Origin: Patescibacteria group bacterium
GTDB lineage: Bacteria > Patescibacteriota > Minisyncoccia > Phycocordibacterales > UBA5272
Assembly (NCBI GenBank): GCA_030916975.1
Contig: JAUPVO010000012.1
Location: forward strand, 1 to 29,164
Reading direction: 5' to 3'
Length of the DNA stretch: 29,164 bases
How positions within the stretch are numbered: the first letter of the stretch is position 1; each line of letters opens with the position of its first letter. Both the position numbers and the translations under genes were made by a program. The notes beneath the pieces were generated by a model that saw nothing but the letters and a program-made list of their open reading frames with translations, had not been told where the DNA came from and did not search any database. Below are positions 6,918 to 15,442 of the stretch, in pieces.

Positions 6918-8912
6918 ATGGATTTAACAGGAAAAAGATTTGAAGGGCAGGTTTCTATTAGCAGAGATATAGAAGGATATGTGAAGGTTGCGGATTTGGG
7001 AGAGAAAGATTCTTGGGAAAGCGTGCATGTAATTCACAAATACCTTAACACAGCACTTCAGGGAGACAGGGTTATAGTTGAGATTAGCGGAGAAGATGAA
7101 GATGGGTATTACGGTAAGATTATACAAGTTATATCTAGAAGCAAAAAAGCTCATGCCGGTAACCTTCTACTGAACCCGGACTCTTTAAGTAATGATGATT
7201 ATTATATTTTTGACCCACAGGACAAGAAGACTTATTTTAAAATCTTTGTAGACAAAGACGCCTCTTTGGATGCCAAAGAGAATAACAAAGTAGCTGTTGA
7301 GATAGTGGAGTTCTCTGATACCAAAGAAGATACGGCTTACGCTAGAGTTGTAAAGAATCTAGGACATCCAGGTCATAATGATGCAGAGATGCTAGCTTAT
7401 GCTATTGAAAAAGGTTTTTCTGATGAGCATACCGAAGCTGTAAAAAATCAGTCAGAAGAATTACATAAAAAAGGAATAACAGATCAAGACAAGTCCGGAA
7501 GAAGAGATTTTAGAGATGTTTTAGTTTTTACAATAGACCCTAGTGATGCCAAAGACTTTGACGATGCTATTAGTTACAAAGAGTTAGATAATGGCCACAT
7601 TGAGGTGGGTGTACATATAGCGGATGTATCTTATTATGTAACACCAGAGTCTCCTCTTGATTCAGAAGCTGTAGAGAGGCAGACTAGTGTTTATCTTGTA
7701 GATAGAGTTATACCTATGTTACCAGAGGTTTTGAGTAATGATTTGTGTTCTCTGGTAGAAGGAGAAGACAGGTTAGTGATGAGTGCTGTATTTGAAGTCG
7801 ATATTGATGGTAATATTTATAGCGAGTGGTATGGCAGGTCCCTAATCCACAGCAATAAAAGATTTTCTTATGAGAACGCCCAGGAGTCAATGAGTAATAA
7901 TGGTGTATACAGTAAAGAATTAAATAACTTAAATAAATTAGCCAAAAATTTATTCCAAGGAAGAGTGGCAGCGGGAGCTCTGATATTAGATACAGAAGAA
8001 GTGAAGTTTAAGCTGGATGAAAATGGTCATCCTATAGATGTATACATTAAACACAGAGGAGACACACATAAGATGATAGAAGAGCTCATGCTATTAGCCA
8101 ATCGAAAAGTCAGTGAGTTTATAACAGCTAGCCAGCCAGATATGAAAGAGCCTCTCTGTATATATCGTATTCACGATAAGCCAGACGCAGAGAAAATGCA
8201 TGATCTTAATATGTTCATTAAAGGTCTCGGTGAAAAGGTTAGATTTGTGGACGGATACATTCCTTCTCAAGATCTTAATAATCTTATAGAAAAGTTGGGA
8301 GACAGACCTGAGAAGGATTTGCTACAAAACAATATAACAAGATCACTACAAAAGGCGATATACAGCACTCATAATGTTGGACATTATGGACTAGCTTTTG
8401 AGCATTATTCGCATTTTACTTCTCCGATTAGAAGATACCCAGACGTTTTGACTCACAGAATACTTATGAGAATATTAGACAAGGATATGCCAAAAGAAGA
8501 AGAGAGGCCAGCTCTAGAGAAGATGTGTATACATGCTAGTTATAGAGAAAAGGAAGCGTCTGATGCAGAGAGAGGCAGTATCAAGTACAAACAAGTAGAG
8601 TATATGGGAGATAGAATAGGTCAGGAATTTGATGGCACAATCTCTGGTGTGGCTCGATTCGGTATATATGTAGAAGAGAAACATAGTAAATGCGAAGGGC
8701 TTATTAGGATGAGAGATCTGGGAGAAGATTTTTATAATTATATAGAAGATAAAAATAAAATTATTGGAGAGAGAAGTTCTGAAGAATTTAAAATAGGAGA
8801 CAGAGTTAGAATTAAAGTTAAAGAAGCCAATCTTGATCTGCGTGTTATCGATTATGAATTAATTAAAGAGAAAGGCAATTACAATAGACGCAAAACTTAT
8901 AATGGCAGGTAA
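6918..8912 (+). CDS. rnr: Ribonuclease R, RNB/S1 family
   Basis: This 664-residue processive 3'-to-5' exoribonuclease degrades structured RNA. The N-terminal part (1-150) contains OB/cold-shock-like segments. The RNB domain starts near 195; its catalytic motif TIDPSDAKDFDDA (205-217) supplies the metal-binding aspartates D207, D213, D215 and D216. Further RNB blocks are HIADVSYYV, DRVIPMLPEVLSNDLCSL and HYGLAFEHYSHFTSPIRRYPD. An S1 domain follows (about 575-645: FDGTISGVARFGIYVEE to DRVRIKVKEANLD). The long basic tail of E. coli RNase R is absent; only a short NRRKTYNGR end remains. The start is in the aataaaaat ATG context. Confidence 0.95.
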   Translation: MDLTGKRFEGQVSISRDIEGYVKVADLGEKDSWESVHVIHKYLNTALQGDRVIVEISGEDEDGYYGKIIQVISRSKKAHAGNLLLNPDSLSNDDYYIFDPQDKKTYFKIFVDKDASLDAKENNKVAVEIVEFSDTKEDTAYARVVKNLGHPGHNDAEMLAYAIEKGFSDEHTEAVKNQSEELHKKGITDQDKSGRRDFRDVLVFTIDPSDAKDFDDAISYKELDNGHIEVGVHIADVSYYVTPESPLDSEAVERQTSVYLVDRVIPMLPEVLSNDLCSLVEGEDRLVMSAVFEVDIDGNIYSEWYGRSLIHSNKRFSYENAQESMSNNGVYSKELNNLNKLAKNLFQGRVAAGALILDTEEVKFKLDENGHPIDVYIKHRGDTHKMIEELMLLANRKVSEFITASQPDMKEPLCIYRIHDKPDAEKMHDLNMFIKGLGEKVRFVDGYIPSQDLNNLIEKLGDRPEKDLLQNNITRSLQKAIYSTHNVGHYGLAFEHYSHFTSPIRRYPDVLTHRILMRILDKDMPKEEERPALEKMCIHASYREKEASDAERGSIKYKQVEYMGDRIGQEFDGTISGVARFGIYVEEKHSKCEGLIRMRDLGEDFYNYIEDKNKIIGERSSEEFKIGDRVRIKVKEANLDLRVIDYELIKEKGNYNRRKTYNGR

Positions 8913-8948
8913 AATAAAATAGTAAGTTAAAGTTATACAATAAATGAT

Positions 8949-8970
8949 CCCCCAAGCTTTTGCTTGGGGG
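8949..8970 (-). terminator. Possible terminator of the minus-strand small gene
   Basis: A 9-bp GC-rich stem (CCCCCAAGC / GCTTGGGGG) has a four-base loop (TTTT on plus, AAAA on minus). On the minus strand it is followed by ATCATTTATT, a weak T tract, and it also stands 36 bp after rnr. It could end either transcript, so I rate it as probable only. Confidence 0.45.
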
Positions 8971-9019
8971 TCTAGTTTGTCCCCAGCTCTGACTAGAAAG
9001 TTAGAGTGGAGGCGAATCT

Positions 9020-9202
9020 TCAGAAATCGTTTCCTTTGGGGGTTTTATCCCCCATTTTGATAACGCGACGAGAAGTTTGGCCTAGTGGCCACCATTTTTC
9101 CTCGTCTTCGGAGAAGGGTGGCTCATGCAACGGAGGGGGAACAAAGGGTTCTCCGAGGAGTTCAACTTCATAGTATTGATTCATTACAGCTGCGTAGCAC
9201 AT
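9020..9202 (-). CDS. Small protein, 60 residues, unknown
   Basis: The frame is open upstream, but the start at 9202 is decided by a textbook SD (AAGGAG, seven bases before ATG), giving MCYAAVMNQYYEVELLGEPF at the N-terminus. The protein is proline-, glutamate- and tryptophan-containing (PPPLHEPPF, EEKWW, RRVIKMGD), soluble, and ends in TGA. An MC start is typical of SRAP/YedK-type proteins, whose Cys2 is catalytic, but the rest does not match well enough to assign it. Codon use is richer in G+C than in the neighbours, and promoter and SD are near consensus. That could mean transfer or a strongly expressed small protein. A structured RNA acting in the same place cannot be excluded. Confidence 0.6.
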   Translation of the reverse strand: MCYAAVMNQYYEVELLGEPFVPPPLHEPPFSEDEEKWWPLGQTSRRVIKMGDKTPKGNDF

Positions 9203-9259
9203 TTGATATCTCCTTATCCTGTTGTTTAAAAACTTGCCTACTATTTTAGAGGCTTTTAT

Positions 9260-9287
9260 ATTATACACCTTAATAACATTTTGTCAA
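9260..9287 (-). promoter_or_regulatory. Promoter of the minus-strand small gene
   Basis: On the minus strand TTGACA (9282-9287) and TATAAT (9260-9265), both perfect, are separated by 16 bp. The start should be near 9253, about 50 nt upstream of the ATG at 9202. Confidence 0.85.
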
Positions 9288-9372
9288 TAGAAAATGGTGT
9301 GTCAAATGTTAATCCTATTTTACCTTTTTATATTATCTAGTATATTTAAGGAAAATTTAAGATATTTGATAC

Positions 9373-9401
9373 TTGAAAATAGCTTAAAATCGTGTTATAA
9401 T
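9373..9401 (+). promoter_or_regulatory. rpsL-rpsG promoter with long leader
   Basis: TTGAAA (9373-9378), a 17-bp spacer and TATAAT (9396-9401) preceded by TGT form a strong promoter. The predicted start near 9408 leaves a leader of about 118 nt before rpsL. That is long for this window and could hold control by a ribosomal protein, though I see no clear fold. Confidence 0.85.
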
Positions 9402-9526
9402 TGCTACATTCTTTTGAAAATTATTGAGTTAAATTTAGTCAAGCGTTTAGGGTTTATTTTTAAAATAAATTAGAATGCAATTATTAATCTAAACATTCTT
9501 TACTAAAAACAAAAGAAAAATTATTT

Positions 9527-9955
9527 ATGCCAACAATTAATCAGTTAACAAAAAAGAATCGAGTTAAGGTTGTAAGAAAATCTAGATCTATTACTATGGG
9601 TCGTGGTTTCAATTCAGTTCTTAATCGACCTAACTTTTATAATTCACCATTTAAACGTGGTGTATGTACCAAAGTTACAACAACAACTCCTAAAAAACCT
9701 AACTCTGCGCTTCGTAAGATAGCGCGTGTTAGATTGACTAACGGACAAGAAGTTACAGCTTACATTCCAGGAGAGAAACACAAGTTGCAAGAGCACTCTG
9801 TGGTTATGATAAGGGGTGGACGTGTAAAAGACTTGGCCGGTGTTCGTTATCATATCGTTCGCGGTAGATTCGATGCGACTGGAGTAGATGCTCGTCGTCA
9901 GAGCCGTTCTCTTTACGGAGCAAAACGCCCTAAAGCTGGAGCTGCCAAAAAATAA
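9527..9955 (+). CDS. rpsL: 30S ribosomal protein S12
   Basis: S12 sits at the decoding centre. The family core is plain: PTINQLTKKNRVKV at the start, RGVCTKVTTTTPKKPNSALRK (44-64), GEKHKLQEHSVVMIRGGRVKDL (82-103) and SRSLYGAKRPK at the end. At 142 residues it exceeds the usual 124; the excess is an insertion around 20-42 (ITMGRGFNSVLNRPNFYNSPF) plus a short Ala/Lys tail. The lysines of TPKKPNS and RVKDL are kept. The motif normally written KDLPGVRYH reads KDLAGVRYH, so the proline matching E. coli P90 is Ala104. It is followed by rpsG in the classical order. Confidence 0.97.
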   Translation: MPTINQLTKKNRVKVVRKSRSITMGRGFNSVLNRPNFYNSPFKRGVCTKVTTTTPKKPNSALRKIARVRLTNGQEVTAYIPGEKHKLQEHSVVMIRGGRVKDLAGVRYHIVRGRFDATGVDARRQSRSLYGAKRPKAGAAKK

Positions 9956-10068
9956 CAAAGTACCTTTTTAAGTGAGGGAAAAGATTATCAATAATATATA
10001 TAAGACATACAAATAAATAGTTAAGTCTAAAATATAAAACTTAAATTCAAAATTAATAAAATAAAAAT

Positions 10069-10536
10069 ATGCGTAGACCATTAAAAAATAGAAATATAGT
10101 CCGCGAAGACATTAGTTACGGTAGTAAAGAGATAGAGAAATTCATCAACTATATTATGTGGGATGGTAAGAAGAATGCAGCTCGTGATATAGTGTATGGA
10201 TCTTTTGTTTATATCAAAGAAAAGACCGGTCAAGAAGGGCAAGAAGTATTTGCTGAGGCCATCAAGAACACTTCACCTCTAGTAGAAGTTCGTTCTAGAA
10301 GAATCGGTGGAGCTAACTATCAAGTTCCTCGTGAAGTTCGTCCATCTCGTCAGCAACAGCTTTCATATAGGTGGATTATTGCAGCAGCAAGATCTAAGAA
10401 AGGTGAGCCTATGATCAAAAAGCTTGGTGATGAGTTGATCTTGGCTGCTAAGAATGAAGGTTCTGCAGTTAAGAAAAGAGAAGATACTCACAAAATGGCC
10501 GAAGCCAACAAAGCTTTTGCTCACTTTGCTTGGTAA
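10069..10536 (+). CDS. rpsG: 30S ribosomal protein S7
   Basis: S7 nucleates assembly of the 30S head and contacts the E-site tRNA. At 155 residues it has the usual length. Signatures are MRRPLKNRN at the start, YIMWDGKKNAARDIVYGSF (28-46), NTSPLVEVRSRRIGGANYQVP (68-88) and REVRPSRQQQLSYRWII (89-105), ending in the helical HKMAEANKAFAHFAW. The 113-bp gap from rpsL has no terminator, so the two genes are probably co-transcribed. The start context is aataaaaat ATG without SD. fusA and tufA, often next in this operon, are absent; a strong terminator follows instead. Confidence 0.97.
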   Translation: MRRPLKNRNIVREDISYGSKEIEKFINYIMWDGKKNAARDIVYGSFVYIKEKTGQEGQEVFAEAIKNTSPLVEVRSRRIGGANYQVPREVRPSRQQQLSYRWIIAAARSKKGEPMIKKLGDELILAAKNEGSAVKKREDTHKMAEANKAFAHFAW

Positions 10537-10553
10537 TTTCTTCTTTAAAGAAT

Positions 10554-10591
10554 CCAAAACAAAACACTCTGATCAGAGTGTTTTGTTTTGG
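10554..10591 (+). terminator. Intrinsic terminator after rpsG
   Basis: A perfect 38-base palindrome centred on GATC (17 bp of stem with a four-base loop) carries A-rich and T-rich outer arms. It ends the rpsL-rpsG unit just before the leuS promoter and could act on both strands. Confidence 0.92.
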
Positions 10592-10599
10592 TTGAGATT

Positions 10600-10628
10600 T
10601 TGTTATTTATTTTACTTTTTGATATAAT
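10600..10628 (+). promoter_or_regulatory. leuS promoter predicting a leaderless mRNA
   Basis: TTGTTA (10600-10605), a 17-bp spacer and TATAAT (10623-10628) are present. The ATG (10635) begins seven bases after the last base of the -10 box, which is where transcription normally starts. The arrangement mirrors that of alaS. Confidence 0.75.
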
Positions 10629-10634
10629 CAAAAT

Positions 10635-13106
10635 ATGAATCAAGATAATAATCAGAAAGGTAATAAGAGCTACAAAAAGCCATACTATGTACTAGATATG
10701 TTTTCTTATCCTTCTGGAGAAGGTTTGCATATGGGTCATGTTAAAGTCTACACTGCTAGTGATATATATGCTCGCCACAAAAGAATGAAAGGGTATGAAG
10801 TGTTGCACCCTACAGGGTTCGATTCTTTTGGATTGCCAGCAGAGCAATATGCCATCAAGAATAAAGTTAATCCTACTATCTCAACCAAGAAAAATTCTGA
10901 TAACTTCTTAAGACAAATGAAAGATTTGAAGCTTTCTTATGATTACGATAATGTTACCTCTACTACCGATCCAGAATTCTATAAGTGGACTCAGTGGATA
11001 TTCAAGCAATTGTACAAAAAAGGTTTAGCTTATCAAAGTCATGAGCCAATCAATTGGTGCCCCTCTTGTAAGACGGGTCTTGCTAACGAAGACCTGGAAG
11101 GTAATCTTTGTGAAAGATGTGGAAGCGTAGTAGAAAAAAGACCTCTTAGACAATGGGTTTTAAAGATTACCGAATACGCTGATAGGTTAATTGATGATCT
11201 CGACACATTACCAGAATGGAAAGACTGGATTAAAGACTTACAAAGAAACTGGATAGGAAGAAGTGAGGGTAGCGAGATAGATTTCAAGTTAGTATCACAG
11301 AGGAAAGATCTTAGCTTTGTGGAGCGTGATAGTATTGGACTTGTTGGATATGGAACTAGTATAGAAACAGAATTAAAAAATTCATACGAGAATAAATTTA
11401 CTATTTTTACAACGAGAGCTGATACTCTTTTTGGTTGTACTTATACAGTTCTTGCTCCAGAGCATAATCTAGTATCAGAACTTATCAAGAATAATATTAT
11501 TGACAATAGGGATGAAGTTTTAAAATACATTGCCGAAACTAAAAATAAAACAGATATAGATAGAAGTAGTGAAGGTAAAGAAAAAAGAGGAGTGAGGTTA
11601 GAAGGAGTTTTAGCTGTTAATCCAGCTAATCAAGAAGAGGTTCCAGTTTATATTGCAGACTACGTTTTGCCAGATTATGGTACTGGGGCTATTATGGCGG
11701 TACCAGCTCATGATGGGCGCGATAGGGAGTTCGCAGAAAAATACAATATAGCAATCAAAGAAGTTATGCAGAATGTTTCTGACGACAAGACTGATTCATC
11801 TGAGGAAGTTTTGATTAATTCAGAAGAGTTTGACGGCTTATCTTCAGAGGACGCAAAAAATAAAATTACAGAGAAAGTTAAAGGCAAAGTAGTCAAAAAG
11901 TATAAGCTTCGTGACTGGGTTTTTGCTAGGCAGAGATATTGGGGAGAGCCTTTTCCTATTGTGTTTGCCGTGAATGAAGATGGTAGTACGGATTATAATA
12001 AACCATATCTTGTTTCTGATGTTGAGCTTCCAGTTAAATTGCCATTAGTAGAAAGTTATGAGCCTACTGGCACAGGAGAGTCTCCACTTGCCGATATTGA
12101 AGAATTTATAAATATTTATGGATACATTGACGACAATAATGAATTTCTTTCTTGTGATAAAACAGATAAAAGAGCTAAAATTTTTAAACGTGAGTCTAAT
12201 ACTATGCCACAATGGGCTGGAAGTAGTTGGTACTGGCTTAGATTCTTAGACCCGCACAATAATACAGAAATGTTTTCTAGAGAAAGAATAGAAAAGTATC
12301 CAGAGGTAGATATATATCTAGGTGGTGTTGAGCATGCCACAAGACATCTTATATATGGCAGATTCTGGTACAAATTCTTATACGATATTGGAATTGTACC
12401 TAACATAGAGCCATTTAAAAGACTGGAAACAGTTGGTCTCGTACTAGGAGAAGGAGGAGTAAAAATGAGTAAAAGACTGGGTAACATAATTAATCCAGAC
12501 GATATAATACGTGAGTATGGAGTTGATGTAACTCGAATGTATGTTATGTTTATGAGTCCATTTGACGGTTCTTCGGCTTGGAATGCTAAGTCTCTTTCTG
12601 GCATGAAAAGATTTTTAGACAGAGTACAGAGCCTTAAAAATAAAATAGGCAATCCATGTAAAAATGTGAATATGATGGATCAGACCATCAAAAAAGTTGG
12701 AGAAGACATCGAATTATTAAAATTCAATACCGCTATATCTCAGCTTATGATAGCCTTAAATGAATTTGAAGAGAATGGTTTAAGTTTGGATGAGTATCAA
12801 AAATTCTTACAATTATTAGCTCCTTTTGCACCAGTAACTTTTGAAAAGTTATCCAAAGATTATAATATGGAAGAGAGTTGGCCTGAGTATGACATAAACA
12901 AAATTGAGAATAATCAAGTAACTATAGCTGTACAGATTGCTGGAAAGATGCGTGGCACTTTTGAGATTGACAGAGATAAGGAGGATGAAGAAGTTGTTAG
13001 TAAGTTAAAAGAGCAAGATATATATAACAAATACATAACTTCACAAAATATAGAACCTAAAAAGATTATAGTAGTTAGAAACAAAATAGTTAATGTTGTT
13101 ATCTAG
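10635..13106 (+). CDS. leuS: Leucyl-tRNA synthetase
   Basis: This 823-residue class I synthetase has all expected blocks. The HIGH motif is HMGH (32-35, after FSYPSGEGL). GFDSFGLPAEQYAI follows. A zinc-type Cys cluster NWCPSC...CERCG lies near 138-158. The editing (CP1) domain includes FTTRADTLFGCTYTVLAPEH and TGAIMAVPAHDGRDREFA. The KMSKS loop is KMSKRLGN near 609-616, with WAGSSWYWLRFLDP before it. The anticodon-binding domain and a C-terminal domain follow (VTIAVQIAGKMRGTFEI). Editing residues T(R/T) and D of HDGRD are visible, so proofreading is likely intact. The dihydrouridine synthase gene starts six bases after the stop. Confidence 0.97.
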   Translation: MNQDNNQKGNKSYKKPYYVLDMFSYPSGEGLHMGHVKVYTASDIYARHKRMKGYEVLHPTGFDSFGLPAEQYAIKNKVNPTISTKKNSDNFLRQMKDLKLSYDYDNVTSTTDPEFYKWTQWIFKQLYKKGLAYQSHEPINWCPSCKTGLANEDLEGNLCERCGSVVEKRPLRQWVLKITEYADRLIDDLDTLPEWKDWIKDLQRNWIGRSEGSEIDFKLVSQRKDLSFVERDSIGLVGYGTSIETELKNSYENKFTIFTTRADTLFGCTYTVLAPEHNLVSELIKNNIIDNRDEVLKYIAETKNKTDIDRSSEGKEKRGVRLEGVLAVNPANQEEVPVYIADYVLPDYGTGAIMAVPAHDGRDREFAEKYNIAIKEVMQNVSDDKTDSSEEVLINSEEFDGLSSEDAKNKITEKVKGKVVKKYKLRDWVFARQRYWGEPFPIVFAVNEDGSTDYNKPYLVSDVELPVKLPLVESYEPTGTGESPLADIEEFINIYGYIDDNNEFLSCDKTDKRAKIFKRESNTMPQWAGSSWYWLRFLDPHNNTEMFSRERIEKYPEVDIYLGGVEHATRHLIYGRFWYKFLYDIGIVPNIEPFKRLETVGLVLGEGGVKMSKRLGNIINPDDIIREYGVDVTRMYVMFMSPFDGSSAWNAKSLSGMKRFLDRVQSLKNKIGNPCKNVNMMDQTIKKVGEDIELLKFNTAISQLMIALNEFEENGLSLDEYQKFLQLLAPFAPVTFEKLSKDYNMEESWPEYDINKIENNQVTIAVQIAGKMRGTFEIDRDKEDEEVVSKLKEQDIYNKYITSQNIEPKKIIVVRNKIVNVVI

Positions 13107-13112
13107 AAAATT

Positions 13113-14306
13113 ATGTACAAAAAACTAAAAAGGAAGTGGAATAAAATACTTTTTGTCTTGAGCGAGTTTGTTACTAATATATTTAATCTTGGAAAAAGTA
13201 GTTTGGATTACGAATTAAATTCTGAGCATTTTAAGGACATTTTTGATAGATCTAAAAAGAAAGTTGATAGTGATAAAATAGTATTTGGTTTCTGGAAGGA
13301 GTTGTCAGAGAATGCCAAAAAAGAAAATAGGCCTCTGTATGTGTTGGCTCCAATGGCTGATGTTACTGATGTTGCATTTAGGCACATGCTTAACAAATAC
13401 GGTAAACCAGATGTTACTTGGACTGAATTTGTTTCGGCTAATGGTCTTATGTCAGAAGGCAGAGAGCATTTGAAAAGGGATTTGGAATACAAAGAAGAAG
13501 AAAGACCAATAGTTGCTCAGCTTTTTACTTCTGAAGAGAAGAATATGGAAGGTGCTGCTAGGCTATGCACTGAGCTTGGTTTTGACGGGATTGATATCAA
13601 TATGGGTTGCCCTGACAAAACTATAGAGAAGCAAGGTGCTGGATCTAAAATGATAACTACTCCTGAGATAGCCAAAGAGGTGATTATGGCAGCTCAACGT
13701 GGAGCAATTAGGAAAAATAAAATAACAGGAGAAATTGAAGCAGTGCCAGTATCTGTCAAAACGAGAATAGGTTGGAATAAAGTAGAGTGGCAGAGCTGGC
13801 TACCACAAATCCTAGAATGTAATATTCCAGTTTTAACTGTACATTTAAGAACTAGGAAAGAGCTCTCCATGGTTCCAGCCCATTATGAATATATAGATGA
13901 TATATATAATATGGTAAAAAGCATCTCACCTAAAACATTACTCATCATTAATGGAGACATAAAAAGTTTAGGCCATGCGGATGAGCTTTATAGTAAATAC
14001 GCTTTTGATGGTGCCATGATTGGACGAGCAGTTTTCGGTAAGCCTTGGTTGTTTGATAAAGAAAAAACACTAAAAGAAAATGATTATTCTCTTGAAGAGA
14101 AATTAAGAATAATGATAGAACACACAAAGCTCTTTGAAGAAAAATTAGGAGATATCAAATCTTTTTCTATCATGAAAAAGCATTACAAAGCTTATGTAAA
14201 TGGTTTTGATGGTGCCAAGGAGCTTCGTAATAAATTGTTTGAATCTAAAAATGCTAAAGAAGCCGAAAATACAGTTAATAACTTTTTAAAAAGTGTTGAT
14301 TTATAA
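13113..14306 (+). CDS. dus: tRNA-dihydrouridine synthase
   Basis: This FMN enzyme reduces uridine in the tRNA D-loop with NADPH. The TIM-barrel core begins near residue 75: LAPMADVTDVAFRHM (FMN site), PIVAQLF, INMGCPDK with the catalytic cysteine, QGAGSKM, SVKTRIGW, LTVHLRTRKE, INGDI, and DGAMIGRAVFGKPWLF. At 397 residues it is longer than most Dus proteins because of about 70 extra basic and aromatic residues before the barrel; no internal start gives a clearly better N-terminus. It starts six bases downstream of leuS with no SD, so it is probably co-transcribed. The exact Dus subfamily (DusA/B/C) cannot be set by eye. Confidence 0.92.
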   Translation: MYKKLKRKWNKILFVLSEFVTNIFNLGKSSLDYELNSEHFKDIFDRSKKKVDSDKIVFGFWKELSENAKKENRPLYVLAPMADVTDVAFRHMLNKYGKPDVTWTEFVSANGLMSEGREHLKRDLEYKEEERPIVAQLFTSEEKNMEGAARLCTELGFDGIDINMGCPDKTIEKQGAGSKMITTPEIAKEVIMAAQRGAIRKNKITGEIEAVPVSVKTRIGWNKVEWQSWLPQILECNIPVLTVHLRTRKELSMVPAHYEYIDDIYNMVKSISPKTLLIINGDIKSLGHADELYSKYAFDGAMIGRAVFGKPWLFDKEKTLKENDYSLEEKLRIMIEHTKLFEEKLGDIKSFSIMKKHYKAYVNGFDGAKELRNKLFESKNAKEAENTVNNFLKSVDL

Positions 14307-14413
14307 GGATTATTTTGTATTTTAGCCAAAAGGTTTATTTTAATAATATGGTTTTGATATGATATAATTAGTTTATAATTTCTTATCATCTTACACATTT
14401 AACATATTTAAAT

Positions 14414-15442
14414 ATGAGTTTATATCAAAAATACCGCCCCTTAAATTTCGAAGAAGTTATTGGACAAGAAGAAGCTGTGCAATATTTTGAGAATATTATC
14501 AGAAGCAGCAATGACCCCAAATCCATACCTCACGCCTTTTTGATTACGGGTAGTCATGGTATTGGTAAGACAACTTTGGCTAGGATTTTTGCTAGAGAGC
14601 TGGGAGTGTCTGAGGTCGACACATATGAATTAGATGCTGCTAGTAGCAGTAAGAAGATAGACGATATGAGAGAAGTAATTGAAAGTGTTTTTACTATGCC
14701 AGTCGCTTCTTCTTATAAAGTTTATATTTTTGATGAGGCTCACATGCTAACCAAAGATTCCTCTAATGCTTTTTTAAAAGTTCTAGAAGAGCCGCCACAG
14801 CATGTAATATTTATATTATGTACTACCGATCCTGGTAAATTAATAAGTACTGTTAGAAGTAGATGTAACATAATCAATCTCAATAAGCCAAGTTATGTAA
14901 AAATACAAAAAGGACTCAGTTCCATTTTGGAAGGTGAACAAAAAGTCTTAAACTCAAACAAAGAAAAACAAGATAATGTTTTGAATTTTATATCTAAACA
15001 TTCGAACTCTTCTTTTAGAGATTCTATTACTAATCTTGAGAAAATCTTACATACTTATAGTGAGAAAGTTAACAAAAAAGAATTGGAAGAGCAGGATCTG
15101 AAATACATTTTTGGAGATAATGATTTGGAATTATATGTGAACCTGATTCAAATCTTGATCGATAAAGACATCAACAAAATGCTTGTTTATGCTAAGGACA
15201 ATCATGGAGCTATTTCATATAATAATTTTCTAGATTATCTTAGAAATGGGATGTTTATCAGAAATAAAGTTGATGTAGAAGGGGAGGTTAATAAAGATTT
15301 TGTAGATTTTGTAGAAAAGAATCAAACCTTCTTTACCTCTGTTAATTTATTATACTTCTTGGAGAAAAATGATTTGTATAAGAATATAGGCGATAAAGAA
15401 AATGTTCTAATTGCTATTTTTGGTAATTTTATAGAAAAATAA
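14414..15442 (+). CDS. dnaX: DNA polymerase III subunit gamma/tau, minimal form
   Basis: This 342-residue clamp-loader ATPase has the DnaX start YQKYRPLNFEEVIGQE and Walker A GSHGIGKTT (near 47-55). Walker B is VYIFDEAHML, LEEPPQHVIFILCTTDP is the sensor-1 region, and TVRSRC holds the arginine finger. The three-to-four-cysteine zinc module that normally lies between ARELG and ELDAAS is missing; only a few residues link them. The tau-type C-terminus is also absent. The protein is therefore close in size to a bare AAA+ clamp-loader subunit plus collar. The 107 bp upstream hold two TATAAT boxes (14363-14368 and 14374-14379) and no SD. The stop overlaps the next ATG (TAATG). Confidence 0.93.
   Translation: MSLYQKYRPLNFEEVIGQEEAVQYFENIIRSSNDPKSIPHAFLITGSHGIGKTTLARIFARELGVSEVDTYELDAASSSKKIDDMREVIESVFTMPVASSYKVYIFDEAHMLTKDSSNAFLKVLEEPPQHVIFILCTTDPGKLISTVRSRCNIINLNKPSYVKIQKGLSSILEGEQKVLNSNKEKQDNVLNFISKHSNSSFRDSITNLEKILHTYSEKVNKKELEEQDLKYIFGDNDLELYVNLIQILIDKDINKMLVYAKDNHGAISYNNFLDYLRNGMFIRNKVDVEGEVNKDFVDFVEKNQTFFTSVNLLYFLEKNDLYKNIGDKENVLIAIFGNFIEK

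Larger units (their letters stand above)
8913..9526. other. GC-richer, hairpin-rich interval between rnr and rpsL
   Basis: Base composition here is clearly higher in G+C than in the flanks (about 8946-9200). Inverted repeats crowd the segment: CCCCCAAGC/GCTTGGGGG (8949-8970), CTCTGACT/AGTTAGAG (8987-9006, one G-U) and GGGGG/CCCCC (9038-9053). A small SD-driven gene is read on the minus strand (9020-9202), with its promoter at 9260-9287. The AT-rich remainder (9290-9526) carries the rpsL promoter and its leader. Confidence 0.7.

Noticed and set aside
8946..9253. tmRNA, RNase P RNA or SRP RNA in the GC-richer island
   Set aside because: None of the conserved core motifs of these RNAs could be recognised on either strand, and a well-placed SD and ATG favour a small gene.
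12116..12652. A 178-codon open frame on the minus strand inside leuS
   Set aside because: It lies wholly within the conserved KMSKS region of leuS and mirrors its codons. No promoter or SD was seen.
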